Shown here piece by piece: positions 1 through 8,515 of a DNA stretch of 64,000 nucleotides. Position 1 is the first letter of the stretch, and each line of letters begins with the position of its first letter. The position numbers were made by a program, and so were the translations under genes. A model generated the notes under the pieces. The model saw only the letters and a program-made list of their open reading frames with translations, was not told the origin of the DNA and did not search any database. The stretch is from Lepturacanthus savala (Eukaryota > Chordata > Actinopteri > Scombriformes > Trichiuridae): assembly GCA_030544235.1 (NCBI GenBank), contig CM060484.1, positions 22,218,031 to 22,282,030 on the forward strand, in the 5' to 3' direction.

Positions 1-604
1 AAAATGTGGTACTCGACGCAACAAGTGTCTGTTTTGTTAAAAAGGGTGTGAGCACAATGGCTTTAGAATATGTGGAGGAGGGGCACTTGTTTTTGAGACA
101 TCACCAGACCACATCACTGATCTGTCTGCCTCCTACTCGTCGTCTCTGTTGTTATTCTCATTCTCTCTGAGAATCAGTTGGTGTGTTTGTGAGAGGAAAG
201 GAGACAAAAGGGAAAAAAAGACAATAAAGACAGAAGGTGAGTGTCTGTATATCTGTCATATAAATAAACATAAAAACCCTGAAACTTCTTTCTATTATTG
301 CTGCAGGACATTTCTCTTTCTAAGAATTATGTGTACAAAAGTCAAACATACAAACCACACCACAATAGTGTTTTGCTATTACTTGCCAGTCATTGCCTTA
401 ATTTAAACATTACGAACAAATGTATGCTCTCATTCAATCAAATTCTTTGTTTAGCACTGTTTGCATATACAGTTCTCTAGAACTAAAGGCCAGCGGCTTT
501 TAATGAAATGGCTGGAATGAAATGGCTGGAATACATGTAGAGATGCTGTTTTCAGAAAAAAAGTGCAGTGGTCTCTTATGTTTTCCAGGGATGCATTTAG
601 TTGT

Positions 605-760
605 TGCCAATTGAAACAATTGATTTAAGTCAATTAAGTTGATTCAACTATTTTTTCAGTGTATACTAAAAAAGGAACCAACTTAATTGAATTGTTTTAA
701 TTGGTAAGACCCAAACGAATTCATTAAATAAATAAGTTGGAGTCCAACTTATTTATTAGT
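605..760. repeat. Palindromic repeat / MITE-like fragment
   Basis: An imperfect inverted repeat pairs about 607-645 with about 672-706; both arms contain CCAATT...CAATTAAGTTG. It is followed by a perfect 14-bp hairpin, AATAAATAAGTTGG at 727-740 and its complement at 744-757, with a 3-nt loop. This is typical of small non-autonomous DNA-transposon debris. No target duplication was identified, so the class is inferred. Confidence 0.45.
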
Positions 761-879
761 ATTAGAAACCTATTTGTATTTCAAACAGTGTAGAACTGAA
801 GGTTCAATAGAAAAAGTATGGACGATGAACTTTTTGGCATTAGGTTAACATGTTGTCATAGTAAGAAAACTTAGAAAAT

Positions 880-1175
880 TGTAACCTGTAAAAATATAAA
901 ACCCCTTGATATGAGGGCAGCATTGAGTTTCCTCAGCTACAACACTAAATAAAGTATTTTCATCTGTAGTAAAACACAATTCAAATTTTTTTTCTGTATT
1001 ATTCTACCTATATTTGCTCCATCACAGCAACATAAATTGATTCTGACACTTCTGTAGCCACCTCAACTGTTTAAGTCCATAACCTTTGTGGTGGTAGAGA
1101 TTCCATTCCATATTCATTCCATATCATTTAGAGCAGGGAAACAGGAAAATAAACCTGGCCTTAGGTAGTTAATAC
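880..1175 (+). repeat. Dispersed repeat family R1, copy 1
   Basis: This block matches blocks at about 40176-40811 (same orientation) and about 59685-60353 (opposite orientation). Shared landmarks are 'gcagcatt(a/g)agtt', 'taaaacacaat', 'acagcaacataaattgattc' and 'gacctttgtggt'. This copy lacks about 320 bp that the 40-kb copy carries between 'aaacacaat' and the 'atttgctc' landmark, so it is either a deleted copy or an insertion-free ancestor. No coding capacity is seen and the family is not named. Confidence 0.55.
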
Positions 1176-2126
1176 TGATTAATTTTCATGAATGTGTGTC
1201 TGGCCTGACACAATATGCAAAGTCCTGTTTGTGAATGATCTAATTTACATTCTGCCTAATTATAGTAATTTTCTTTGCATGTGTCCAATTATTACAGAAG
1301 GCTCTCTGATGAAAGACCTTTGGTGCATTTTTACACTACCTTACACCTCACCTTAATGTCCACCCTCACATTAACTGTGCATTAATTATAAGGCAGGTAT
1401 TCATCTCCTTTTCACACATCTGTTTTCTCTTGATATAATTATCTATTGACTTTTCTACTTTCTACTCACTGTAGCTTCTTTTATTTTTTCCAACAGCAAT
1501 TTAGGAGACAAAGATGACTTGTTTTCAAAAACCTACAATAGTATTTGTTTGTTTAATATTTTTTGTTTAATTGTTTAAATTGTTTTTTTCCACTTTAATC
1601 AATACAATTTACAAGATTAATTAAAATAAATTTTAATATGATACGGATCATCAGGTTATGTGATAATCAAGAGACACTGCATGACCTCCTATATACAGGG
1701 TACATACCTCTATATAAACCTGTATGTTCTAGTGGCAATGTTTACATTATGTTTCTTTTGAGAAACTGTCAGTAGGTCCAACAACTTCAATTCTGACTGA
1801 AATATTTCTATATTTATATATAATGGCTGAAAAACAATTTTGTATAATTTGATATTACTGTAATCGTCCCCAGAAGATAGATCCTAGTAACTTTGTGACT
1901 TTTCCTCTCGAACAAGGACATTTTAATTGTAAACTTTACTATATTACCTAATATGCATCTCCATTCATAATAGTGTCTAAATAACTATAACTATTTAATT
2001 AATTAGTTACTAACATAATTTTCTATCGTTTTAAAATAGAATTTAAATTATATTCTTTAATTAATTAATATTCTGAGAAATTGCTCTTATATTGTTATGA
2101 TTTTAGCATCTAATTATTAAAAATGC

Positions 2127-2622
2127 TGAGACGGTTTGGTTTTTGCGGAACCCCAGAGCAGAGACAGAGACGGGCGTACGGTGCAAAAAGGTTTATTCCA
2201 ACAAAAAGGTGTGCACAAATAAACTAAGGGCGCTGGCTGGGGGAAGGCAGCCAGGAACGGGGGAGCCAAGTTCTCTGGAGTAGGGGACGGCGTGAAGTGG
2301 AAGAAGGCAGGAGGAGCTATAGTGAAAAAGGAAAAAACGGTAAGTGCGCAAAAAGGGAATAGTCCAAAAACACAGGGAAACGTCGGCGAACATGTAGACT
2401 GGTACCGGGACGAGGCTTGGTCATAAATCACTGGCGACATAGGCTAGTATACTACGGCGCCGGTGTAACGTTGCTTCCGGGTATATATGGGACCTGGTGA
2501 TTGCAGATCTCCGGCAGCTGTGTCTCGTCCTGAGCCGCAGACCGTCCCAGGCCACGCCCCGCCGCGCTGTGGAAAAACAAGGGAAAAGAGAACACAACAA
2601 AACCAAAAACCAAACCATAACA
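2127..2622 (-). repeat. 3' LTR of the gypsy element
   Basis: This is a 496-bp LTR with TG...CA ends, matching 6761-7257 at all but three substitutions, a 2-bp indel and a 1-bp indel. It carries a minus-strand AATAAA signal (2192-2197). One of the three substitutions changes the GCCGGAGTAT self-primer motif to GCCGTAGTAT in this copy. Confidence 0.95.
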
Positions 2623-2636
2623 GTACCCCCCCCTCA
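2623..2636 (-). other. Polypurine tract
   Basis: Read on the minus strand, TGAGGGGGGGGTAC abuts the 3' LTR directly. A purine run at this position is where plus-strand DNA synthesis is primed in LTR elements. Its first three bases are also the stop codon of the ancestral pol frame. Confidence 0.8.
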
Positions 2637-2726
2637 ATGGGCGCCACCCGGCGCCCTACCAGGCTTGTCAGGAAATCGTCTGTAAAAGTCCCTGATGAGG
2701 CTATTGTCCAGGATCAGGGAGCGGGA
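2634..2726 (-). pseudogene. Out-of-frame remnant of the ancestral pol C-terminus
   Basis: Just after the pol frame stops at 2714, a different minus-strand frame reads a short tail containing LILD, RDFYRRFPDKPG and APGGAH, then a stop at 2634-2636. Fish sushi-type chromoviruses usually end pol with this kind of tail, immediately after the chromodomain. Here the chromodomain that should precede it is missing and the tail is out of frame, so this is the residue of an internal deletion. Confidence 0.7.
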
Positions 2727-5700
2727 GACCCAGGAGGAAGCTTCAACTTGACTACACTGGGATTGATTACCTTGGTGATTTCGAATGGACCGATGTACCT
2801 GGGGGCTAGTTTTTTGGATTCCACCTGAAGGGGGAGATCACGGGAGGAGAGCCACACCTTCTGACCTGGCCGATAGTCCGGGGCGGGAATCCGATGCCGG
2901 TCCGCAAGCCGCTGATTCCGGGCCGTGGTGCGGGACAGGGCCGCTCTGGTTTCCCTCCAGACTCGATGGGCGCGCCGGAGGTGCTCACGTACCGAGGGGA
3001 CCGCAACACCAGACTCCTGCGTAGGGAACAGGGGGGGCTGGAAGCCTATGGAGGCCATAAAGGGAGACATACCTGTGGCGGAGCTGACCAGGGAGTTATG
3101 TGCATATTCGACCCACGGGAGGTGCGACGACCAAGAGGCGGGGTGATCAGCAGCAACGCAGCGGAGTGCCGACTCCAGATCCTGGTTGGCCCGCTCCGTC
3201 TGGCCGTTAGTCTGTGGATGGAAGCCAGAGGAGAGACTCACCGACGCCCCCAGTGCCCGGCAGAATGCCTTCCATACTTGGGAAGTGAACTGGGGTCCCC
3301 GATTGGAGACAATGTCCACAGGGATTCCGTGGAGCCGGAATACGTGTTGGACCACCAGTTGAGCGGTCTCCATTGCCGAGGGGAGCTTGTGTAGAGGCAC
3401 GAAGTGGGCGGCTTTGGAGAACCGATCGACGATCGTGAGGATAACGGTGTTCCCGTCAGAAGGAGGCAGTCCTGTCACGAAGTCTAGCGCGATATGTGAC
3501 CAGGGACGTGGGGGAATGGGTAGAGGCCGAAGCAGACCCGCAGGGGCGCGGTGAGATGCCTTGTTGCGAGCGCAGACGGAGCAGGCGGCGACGAAGTTCC
3601 GGGTATCAGCTGCCATGGTGGGCCACCAGAAGCGCTGCCCCAAGATCGCCAGGGTGCGGTGGAACCCGGGGTGGCACGCGATCTGGGAAGAGTGCCCCCA
3701 CTGGAGTAGTGCCGACCGCACCGCCTCGACGACGAACAACCTACCCTGGGGACACCCCTCCGGCGGTGGCTGGTCAGCAAGGGCCTCCTGCACCTCCCGT
3801 TCCACCTGCCATCTGGCCGCCCCGACCACACATGCAGGGGGGAGAATGGTCTCCACCGCCCCCTCGTCCACCACCGGGGCAAACTGACGCGAGAGAGCGT
3901 CAGGCTTGGTGTTGCGGGACCCCGGCCGGAAGGTGAGGGTGAAACGAAACCTCCCCAGGAACAGAGCCCACCGAGCCTGGCGGGAATTTAACCTGTGGGC
4001 AGGGCGGAGGTAAGACAGGTTCTTATGGTCGGTCCATACAACAAACGGCAGGGCGGCACCCTCCAGCCAATGTCGCCACTCCTGCAGCGATAGCACCACG
4101 GCCAGCAGCTCGCGGTTACCGACATCGTAATTCCTCTCCACCGGGGCAAGACGGCGCGAGAAGAAGGCGCAAGGGTGCAGCTTGTGGTCCGTACGTTGGG
4201 ACAGAACCGCGCCAACACCAGTGTCCGAAGCGTCTACCTCCACCACAAATTGCAACGCGGGGTCCGGGTGGCACAGTACTGGGGCTGAGGAAAAGAGTTT
4301 CTTTAGCCGCTCGAATGCCGCACTAGCCTCGGGGGACCAGTGATAGGGGACTTTAGAGGAGGTGAGTTGGGTGAGAGGCTGTGCGACAGTGCTATAATTC
4401 CTAATAAAACGCCGGTAGAAGTTGGCAAATCCCAAGAACCGTTGTAGGTGTTTGCGGGTGGAGGGGATGGGCCAGTCTAAAACGGCTTGGACCTTTCGTG
4501 GGTCCGCCCGTAGCTGTCCCCGCTCTATAATGAAACCCAAGAACTCCACGGAGGAGACGTGAAATTCACACTTTTCCGCCTTCACGTACAGGCGGTTCTC
4601 CAGCAGGCGTTGAAGCACCAACCGGACATGTTGAACGTGCTCTTTAGTGTCCCGTGAATAGATTAAAATGTCGTCTAAATACACAAAAACAAAGCGGTTA
4701 ATCATGTCTCTTAGCACATCGTTTATAAGCGCCTGAAAGACGGCCGGCGCGTTGGTGAGGCCGAACGGCATCACCCGGTACTCATACTGCCCCACAGGCG
4801 TATTGAACGCCGTTTTCCACTCGTCCCCCTCCCTAATGCGGACCAAGTGGTAGGCGTTGCGCAAGTCTAATTTTGTAAAAATTGCGGACCGATGGTGAAA
4901 CCCAAACGCCGAGTCGATGAGGGGCAGCGGGTACTTATTCTTAATCGTAATGTCATTTAATCCGCGGTAATCCACGCATGGGCGAAGAGTCTTGTCCTTC
5001 TTGGCTATGAAGAAAAAACCTGCGGCGACTGGAGAGGACGAGGGACGGATGAGACCGGCCGCGACGGACTCGGCGAGGTAGTTAGACAGACTCTCCCTTT
5101 CAGGCTTGGAGAGCTGGGCCCCCGGGACCAGATCGATGGCGCAGTCGTAAGGGCGGTGAGGGGGAAGTGCGAGTGCACGGTCCTTGCTAAACACAAGCTG
5201 GAGATCGTGATAAGCGGGGGGAACATTAGATAAATCAGGAGCAGCCGGGGACTCGGGAGGTGTGGACGTGCTGATGGGACTCGCGGATTGCAGACAGTGA
5301 GAGTGACAAAAAATGCTCCAGTTGCTAATGGTGAAGCGGGACCAGTCAATTTGTGGGTTGTGCAGTGTGAGCCAGGGCAGACCTAGGACCAGTGGTGAAG
5401 CGGGTGACGGAATAACAAAAGGAGTGATGGTCTCGCGGTGGTTACCAGAGAGCTGCAGTGACAGTGAAACAGTGCGGTGGGTGACAGTGGCTAACAACCT
5501 ACCGTCCAGGGCAAAGATCTCCTTAGGCTCCCTGAGCGGAACGAGGGGAATCTTAGCCTGAGAGGCCAGAGCGCAGTCAATAAAATTGTCATCAGCACCG
5601 GAGTCTATAAGTGCTTGGATCGGCAGTGAATGCTGTGACCACGACAACATACCTGAAACCATCAGTCGGGAGGGGGGTCTGGGTGAGGTGGTGGTGTGGC

Positions 5701-5791
5701 TCACCAGCGGCCCCCCGGTCGCTGATGAGCCTGGTCTTTTAGGTCCGGGCAGTGGGCGAGAAAGTGCCCCTCCCGGCCGCAGTAAATACAA
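2714..5791 (-). CDS. pol: Gypsy Pol polyprotein (protease, RT, RNase H, integrase), integrase-defective
   Basis: This 1025-codon open frame overlaps the end of gag and lies in the -1 frame, so it is probably made as a Gag-Pol fusion by ribosomal frameshifting; the first Met is unlikely to be the true start. Domains in order: aspartic protease with DSG at 63-65; reverse transcriptase with YLDD at 371-374; RNase H with acidic residues near D520, E561 and D588; integrase zinc finger with H707/H711 and C737/C740; integrase core with D770 and E866; GPF module at 1001-1003. The second catalytic Asp of the DD35E triad is Asn at 830. The frame ends soon after the GPF module, where a chromodomain normally follows. 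The protein would copy RNA to cDNA and insert it, but integration should fail in this copy. Confidence 0.93.
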   Translation of the reverse strand: MYLLRPGGALSRPLPGPKRPGSSATGGPLVSHTTTSPRPPSRLMVSGMLSWSQHSLPIQALIDSGADDNFIDCALASQAKIPLVPLREPKEIFALDGRLLATVTHRTVSLSLQLSGNHRETITPFVIPSPASPLVLGLPWLTLHNPQIDWSRFTISNWSIFCHSHCLQSASPISTSTPPESPAAPDLSNVPPAYHDLQLVFSKDRALALPPHRPYDCAIDLVPGAQLSKPERESLSNYLAESVAAGLIRPSSSPVAAGFFFIAKKDKTLRPCVDYRGLNDITIKNKYPLPLIDSAFGFHHRSAIFTKLDLRNAYHLVRIREGDEWKTAFNTPVGQYEYRVMPFGLTNAPAVFQALINDVLRDMINRFVFVYLDDILIYSRDTKEHVQHVRLVLQRLLENRLYVKAEKCEFHVSSVEFLGFIIERGQLRADPRKVQAVLDWPIPSTRKHLQRFLGFANFYRRFIRNYSTVAQPLTQLTSSKVPYHWSPEASAAFERLKKLFSSAPVLCHPDPALQFVVEVDASDTGVGAVLSQRTDHKLHPCAFFSRRLAPVERNYDVGNRELLAVVLSLQEWRHWLEGAALPFVVWTDHKNLSYLRPAHRLNSRQARWALFLGRFRFTLTFRPGSRNTKPDALSRQFAPVVDEGAVETILPPACVVGAARWQVEREVQEALADQPPPEGCPQGRLFVVEAVRSALLQWGHSSQIACHPGFHRTLAILGQRFWWPTMAADTRNFVAACSVCARNKASHRAPAGLLRPLPIPPRPWSHIALDFVTGLPPSDGNTVILTIVDRFSKAAHFVPLHKLPSAMETAQLVVQHVFRLHGIPVDIVSNRGPQFTSQVWKAFCRALGASVSLSSGFHPQTNGQTERANQDLESALRCVAADHPASWSSHLPWVEYAHNSLVSSATGMSPFMASIGFQPPLFPTQESGVAVPSVREHLRRAHRVWRETRAALSRTTARNQRLADRHRIPAPDYRPGQKVWLSSRDLPLQVESKKLAPRYIGPFEITKVINPSVVKLKLPPGSPAP

Positions 5792-6744
5792 AGCCTCGAC
5801 CGGACCCGGCGCTGGCGCTCGGCGGAGGAGAGCCTGGTGCGTCCCAGCTGCATCGGTTCACCGACAGCATCTGGCGGTGATGGTCCGGATTCCGGAGCAG
5901 TAGCCGGTGAAGGTTCGCTGGACGAGGGTGGAGAAGGGCGAGGCGCAGGAAGGCGGGACCGGACGGATCTCGAAGTCTCCCTCTCCCGGCGTCGCTCTCT
6001 CAGGCGGTTGTCCAGCCGGATGGCTAGCCCGATGAGCTGCTCCAGCGACGTGGTCTCCTCTCGAACGGCGAGCTCATCCTGCAGATCCTCGTTGAGGCCC
6101 CTCAGGAACGCCACCCGGAGAGCGGTCTCATCCCACCCGCTCTGAGCGGCCAGGATCTTAAAATCGATGGCGAAAATCGCCACCGGAGCGGAGCCCTGGC
6201 GAAAAGTCAGCAGCCGGTTGCCGGCTTCCCTGCCTCGAACTGGGTGGTCAAATACCCGCCGCATCTCCGCGAGAAAGGCGGAATAGTCTTGGCGGACGGG
6301 TGAGCCTTGGGTTGCCTCCGCCCAGGCAGTCGCTCGCTCCGCGAGCAAGCTAACGATAAAAGCAATTTTTGATCGATCCGAGTGATATGTCCGGGGCTGC
6401 TGATCAAACACCAGCGAGCACTGGTGGAGAAATTGTCCGCAGCTCCTTAGTTCTCCGGAGTAACGGGCGGGCGTGGGGATATACGGTTCCCGCAAAGTCT
6501 GTCGCTCCGGGCTGAGCGAAGCGGACGACGCAGCGGGGCGGCTACGGAGGTTAGTCCCGTCGGGAGGAGATACCGCGGATAGTCCGGCAGCGATAGTCTC
6601 CACCCGATTCCCCAGCTGCGTGAAAGCCGCAGAAAAGTCTCTCATTTCCTGCATGAGTGCTGCCAAAGCACGCTCGTCTTGTCCCATGCGTGAGCCCTGG
6701 TTAGAAAGTGCCAGACGGAGTTGCTCTGTCTCCGCGGGGTCCAT
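5701..6744 (-). CDS. gag: Gypsy Gag polyprotein
   Basis: This is a 347-residue frame whose ATG lies only 16 nt inside the 5' LTR. The N-terminal half is alpha-helical and capsid-like in composition. A basic, Arg/Pro/Ser-rich region follows, and the C-terminus carries one CCHC zinc knuckle (C319, C322, H327, C332). Gag forms the particle that packages element RNA. The stop at 5701-5703 overlaps pol, which continues in the -1 frame. No internal stops are seen. The family is clear from the knuckle and from the position between the 5' LTR and pol. Confidence 0.92.
   Translation of the reverse strand: MDPAETEQLRLALSNQGSRMGQDERALAALMQEMRDFSAAFTQLGNRVETIAAGLSAVSPPDGTNLRSRPAASSASLSPERQTLREPYIPTPARYSGELRSCGQFLHQCSLVFDQQPRTYHSDRSKIAFIVSLLAERATAWAEATQGSPVRQDYSAFLAEMRRVFDHPVRGREAGNRLLTFRQGSAPVAIFAIDFKILAAQSGWDETALRVAFLRGLNEDLQDELAVREETTSLEQLIGLAIRLDNRLRERRRERETSRSVRSRLPAPRPSPPSSSEPSPATAPESGPSPPDAVGEPMQLGRTRLSSAERQRRVRSRLCIYCGREGHFLAHCPDLKDQAHQRPGGRW
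5710..5716 (-). promoter_or_regulatory. Candidate -1 ribosomal frameshift site in the gag/pol overlap
   Basis: On the minus strand the gag frame reads G GGG GGC three codons before the gag stop, which fits the X XXY YYZ slippery pattern. A -1 slip here continues directly into the open pol frame (GGPLVSH...). The frame relation is seen in the sequence; use of this heptamer is inferred, and no downstream pseudoknot has been modelled. Confidence 0.5.
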
Positions 6745-6748
6745 TCTG

Positions 6749-6760
6749 GCCGGAGTATTC
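6749..6760 (-). other. Self-complementary primer-binding site
   Basis: The minus-strand bases directly after the 5' LTR include ATACTCCGGC (6758-6749). This is a perfect 10-bp complement of GCCGGAGTAT at 7093-7084, about 31 nt downstream of the LTR TATA box, where the transcript should start. No tRNA-type PBS beginning TGG is seen next to the LTR. The arrangement matches self-priming known for Tf1 and inferred for vertebrate sushi elements. Confidence 0.65.
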
Positions 6761-7257
6761 TGAGACGGTTTGGTTTTTGCGGAACCCCAGAGCAGAGACA
6801 GAGACGGGCGTACGGTGCAAAAAGAGGTTTATTCCAACAAAAAGGTGTGCACAAATAAACTAAGGGCGCTGGCTGGGGGAAGGCAGCCAGGAACGGGGGA
6901 GCCAAGTTCTCTGGAGTAGGGGACGGCGTGAAGCGGAAGAAGGCAGGAGGAGCTGTAGTGAAAAAGGAAAAAACGTAAGTGCGCAAAAAGGGAATAGTCC
7001 AAAAACACAGGGAAACGTCGGCGAACATGTAGACTGGTACCGGGACGAGGCTTGGTCATAAATCACTGGCGACATAGGCTAGTATACTCCGGCGCCGGTG
7101 TAACGTTGCTTCCGGGTATATATGGGACCTGGTGATTGCAGATCTCCGGCAGCTGTGTCTCGTCCTGAGCCGCAGACCGTCCCAGGCCACGCCCCGCCGC
7201 GCTGTGGAAAAACAAGGGAAAAGAGAACACAACAAAACCAAAAACCAAACCATAACA
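6761..7257 (-). repeat. 5' LTR of the gypsy element
   Basis: This is a 497-bp LTR, transcribed leftward. It carries a TATA-like box (about 7117-7123), a predicted start near 7093 and a minus-strand AATAAA signal (6828-6833). It is near identical to 2127-2622. Confidence 0.95.
7084..7123 (-). promoter_or_regulatory. LTR promoter: TATA box and predicted transcript start
   Basis: Minus-strand ATATATA at 7123-7117 lies about 31 nt upstream of GCCGGAGTAT (7093-7084). The predicted 5' end of the RNA therefore coincides with the segment complementary to the primer-binding site. The start position is inferred from TATA spacing only. Confidence 0.55.
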
Positions 7258-7334
7258 AATGCTGCAGCAGAACATGGAAAATCATCATAGATATCTAGAG
7301 ACTCATACAAAAATATGCTGATAACCACTATTAA

Positions 7335-7469
7335 TATTCATTCATTCATTCATCCAACCATCTTCTATAGCCGCTTATTCCTCATTAGGGTCTGTTGGAG
7401 CCAATCCCAGCACATTACGGGCGAGAGGCAGTGATACACTCCAGATGGTCGCCAGCCTATCATGGGGCT
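7335..7469 (-). mobile_element. 5'-truncated SINE copy (minus orientation)
   Basis: This is the 3' part of the tRNA-derived SINE seen in full at 26297-26662, reversed, with an ATTC-repeat tail at its left edge. A 10-bp target duplication, CCACTATTAA, flanks it at 7325-7334 and 7470-7479. Loss of the head with intact duplications indicates 5' truncation during LINE-driven insertion. Confidence 0.75.
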
Positions 7470-7800
7470 CCACTATTAACAATTTCATTTATTTAGTTTA
7501 TTGAGTTTCAAATCTTGGAATCTATGGTTTTGCATTGCTATGAACATACTGCAGTGAAACAGCAAGAAAGCAATGACAGATATAGACTTGGACAAAATTG
7601 TTGGTACGCTTCAGTTAAAGAGAGAAAACCTACAATGGTCATAGAAATAACTTGAAACTGACAAAAGTAATAATAAATGAAAATGTACTGAAAATTAACG
7701 AATTAAAATTAGACATTGATTGTGAATTTTGGTTCAACAGAATCATTTAAAAAAACAAACTAATGAAACTGGCCTGGACAAAAATTATGGTACCCTTAAC

Positions 7801-8476
7801 TTAATATTTTGTTGCACAACCTTTTGAGGCAATCACTTCAGTCAAGCAATTTCTGTAGCTCTCAATGAGACTTCTGTACCTGTTGACAGGAATTTTGGGC
7901 CACTCCTCATGAACAAACTGCTCCAGCTGTCTCAGGTTTGAAGGGTGCCTTCTCCAGACTGCATGTTTCAGCTCCTTCCACAGATGTTCAGTAGGATTTA
8001 GATCAGGGCTCATAGAAGGCCACATCAGAACAGTGCAGTGTTTTGTTCTTAGCCATTGTTGGGTGTTTTTAGCTGTGTGTTTTGGGTCATTATCCTGTTG
8101 GAGGACCCATGACCTGCGACTGAGACCAAGCTTTCTGACACTGGGCAGCACATTTTGCTCCAGAATGCCTTGATAGTCTTGAGATTTCATTGTACCCTGC
8201 ACACATTCAAGACATCCTGTGCCAGATGCAGCAAAGCAGCCCCAGAACATAACCAAGCCTCCTCCATGTTTCACAGTAGGCACAGTATTTTTTTCTTCGT
8301 ATGCTTCATTTTTGCGTCTGCGAACGTACAGCTTATGTGACTTTCCAAAAAGCTCCAGTTTTGTCTCATCTGACTAAAGGACATTGTCCCAGAAGCTTTG
8401 TGGCTTTTCAATATGTGTTATGGCAAATTCAAATCTCACTTTTTTATGACTTGCTTTCAACAGTGGTGTCCTGCTG
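7801..8476 (-). pseudogene. Tc1-like transposase, C-terminal part only
   Basis: Read on the minus strand, this encodes about 225 residues of a Tc1/mariner transposase catalytic domain, from TPLLKASHKK to the CATKY terminus. The second Asp (QQDNDPKHT) and the Glu region (SPDLNPTEHLW) of the DDE triad are visible. The Trp before the first catalytic Asp is a stop: the WSDET motif reads TAG-SDET at 8376-8374. The N-terminal DNA-binding domain is absent, replaced by satellite DNA. Only the part after the stop is open (from Met at 8283). Confidence 0.9.
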
Positions 8477-8515
8477 GGTCGACTTAACATCTTAAGTCGA
8501 CCTGGGTCGACTTAT
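8477..8515. repeat. Palindromic junction between satellite and transposase
   Basis: GGTCGACTTAA (8477-8487), a 4-nt loop, and its exact complement (8492-8502) form an 11-bp hairpin. A second direct copy of GGGTCGACTTA follows at about 8504-8514 and runs into the first satellite unit. Neither the other satellite units nor normal Tc1 elements require this sequence, so it looks like a repair or template-switch scar. Confidence 0.7.

Larger units (their letters stand above)
1..2121. other. Non-coding AT-rich DNA left of the gypsy element
   Basis: I see no gene here. Short open frames near 149-480 have no recognisable domain and sit in low-complexity AT-rich sequence. The stretch holds a palindromic repeat (about 605-760) and a copy of a dispersed repeat (about 880-1175), both listed separately. 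The remainder is AT-rich sequence with homopolymer runs. Confidence 0.6.
2122..7262 (-). mobile_element. Ty3/gypsy LTR retrotransposon, Tf1/sushi-like chromovirus, near full length
   Basis: The element runs on the minus strand. LTRs lie at 2127-2622 (3' LTR) and 6761-7257 (5' LTR), each with TG...CA ends, and it is flanked by the 5-bp duplication AATGC at 2122-2126 and 7258-7262. Inside, in transcription order, are a primer-binding region, gag (6744-5701), pol in the -1 frame (protease, reverse transcriptase, RNase H, integrase) and a polypurine tract. The LTRs differ by only 3 substitutions and 2 short indels, so the insertion is young. Two lesions are visible: Asp-to-Asn in the integrase triad (codon 3304-3302) and loss of the chromodomain near 2727. 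This copy should therefore be defective for integration even though its reading frames are otherwise long and open. Confidence 0.95.

Noticed and set aside
2421..3882. Many plus- and minus-strand frames across the gypsy LTRs and antisense to pol
   Set aside because: They are shadows of GC-rich pol and LTR sequence; none has a domain.
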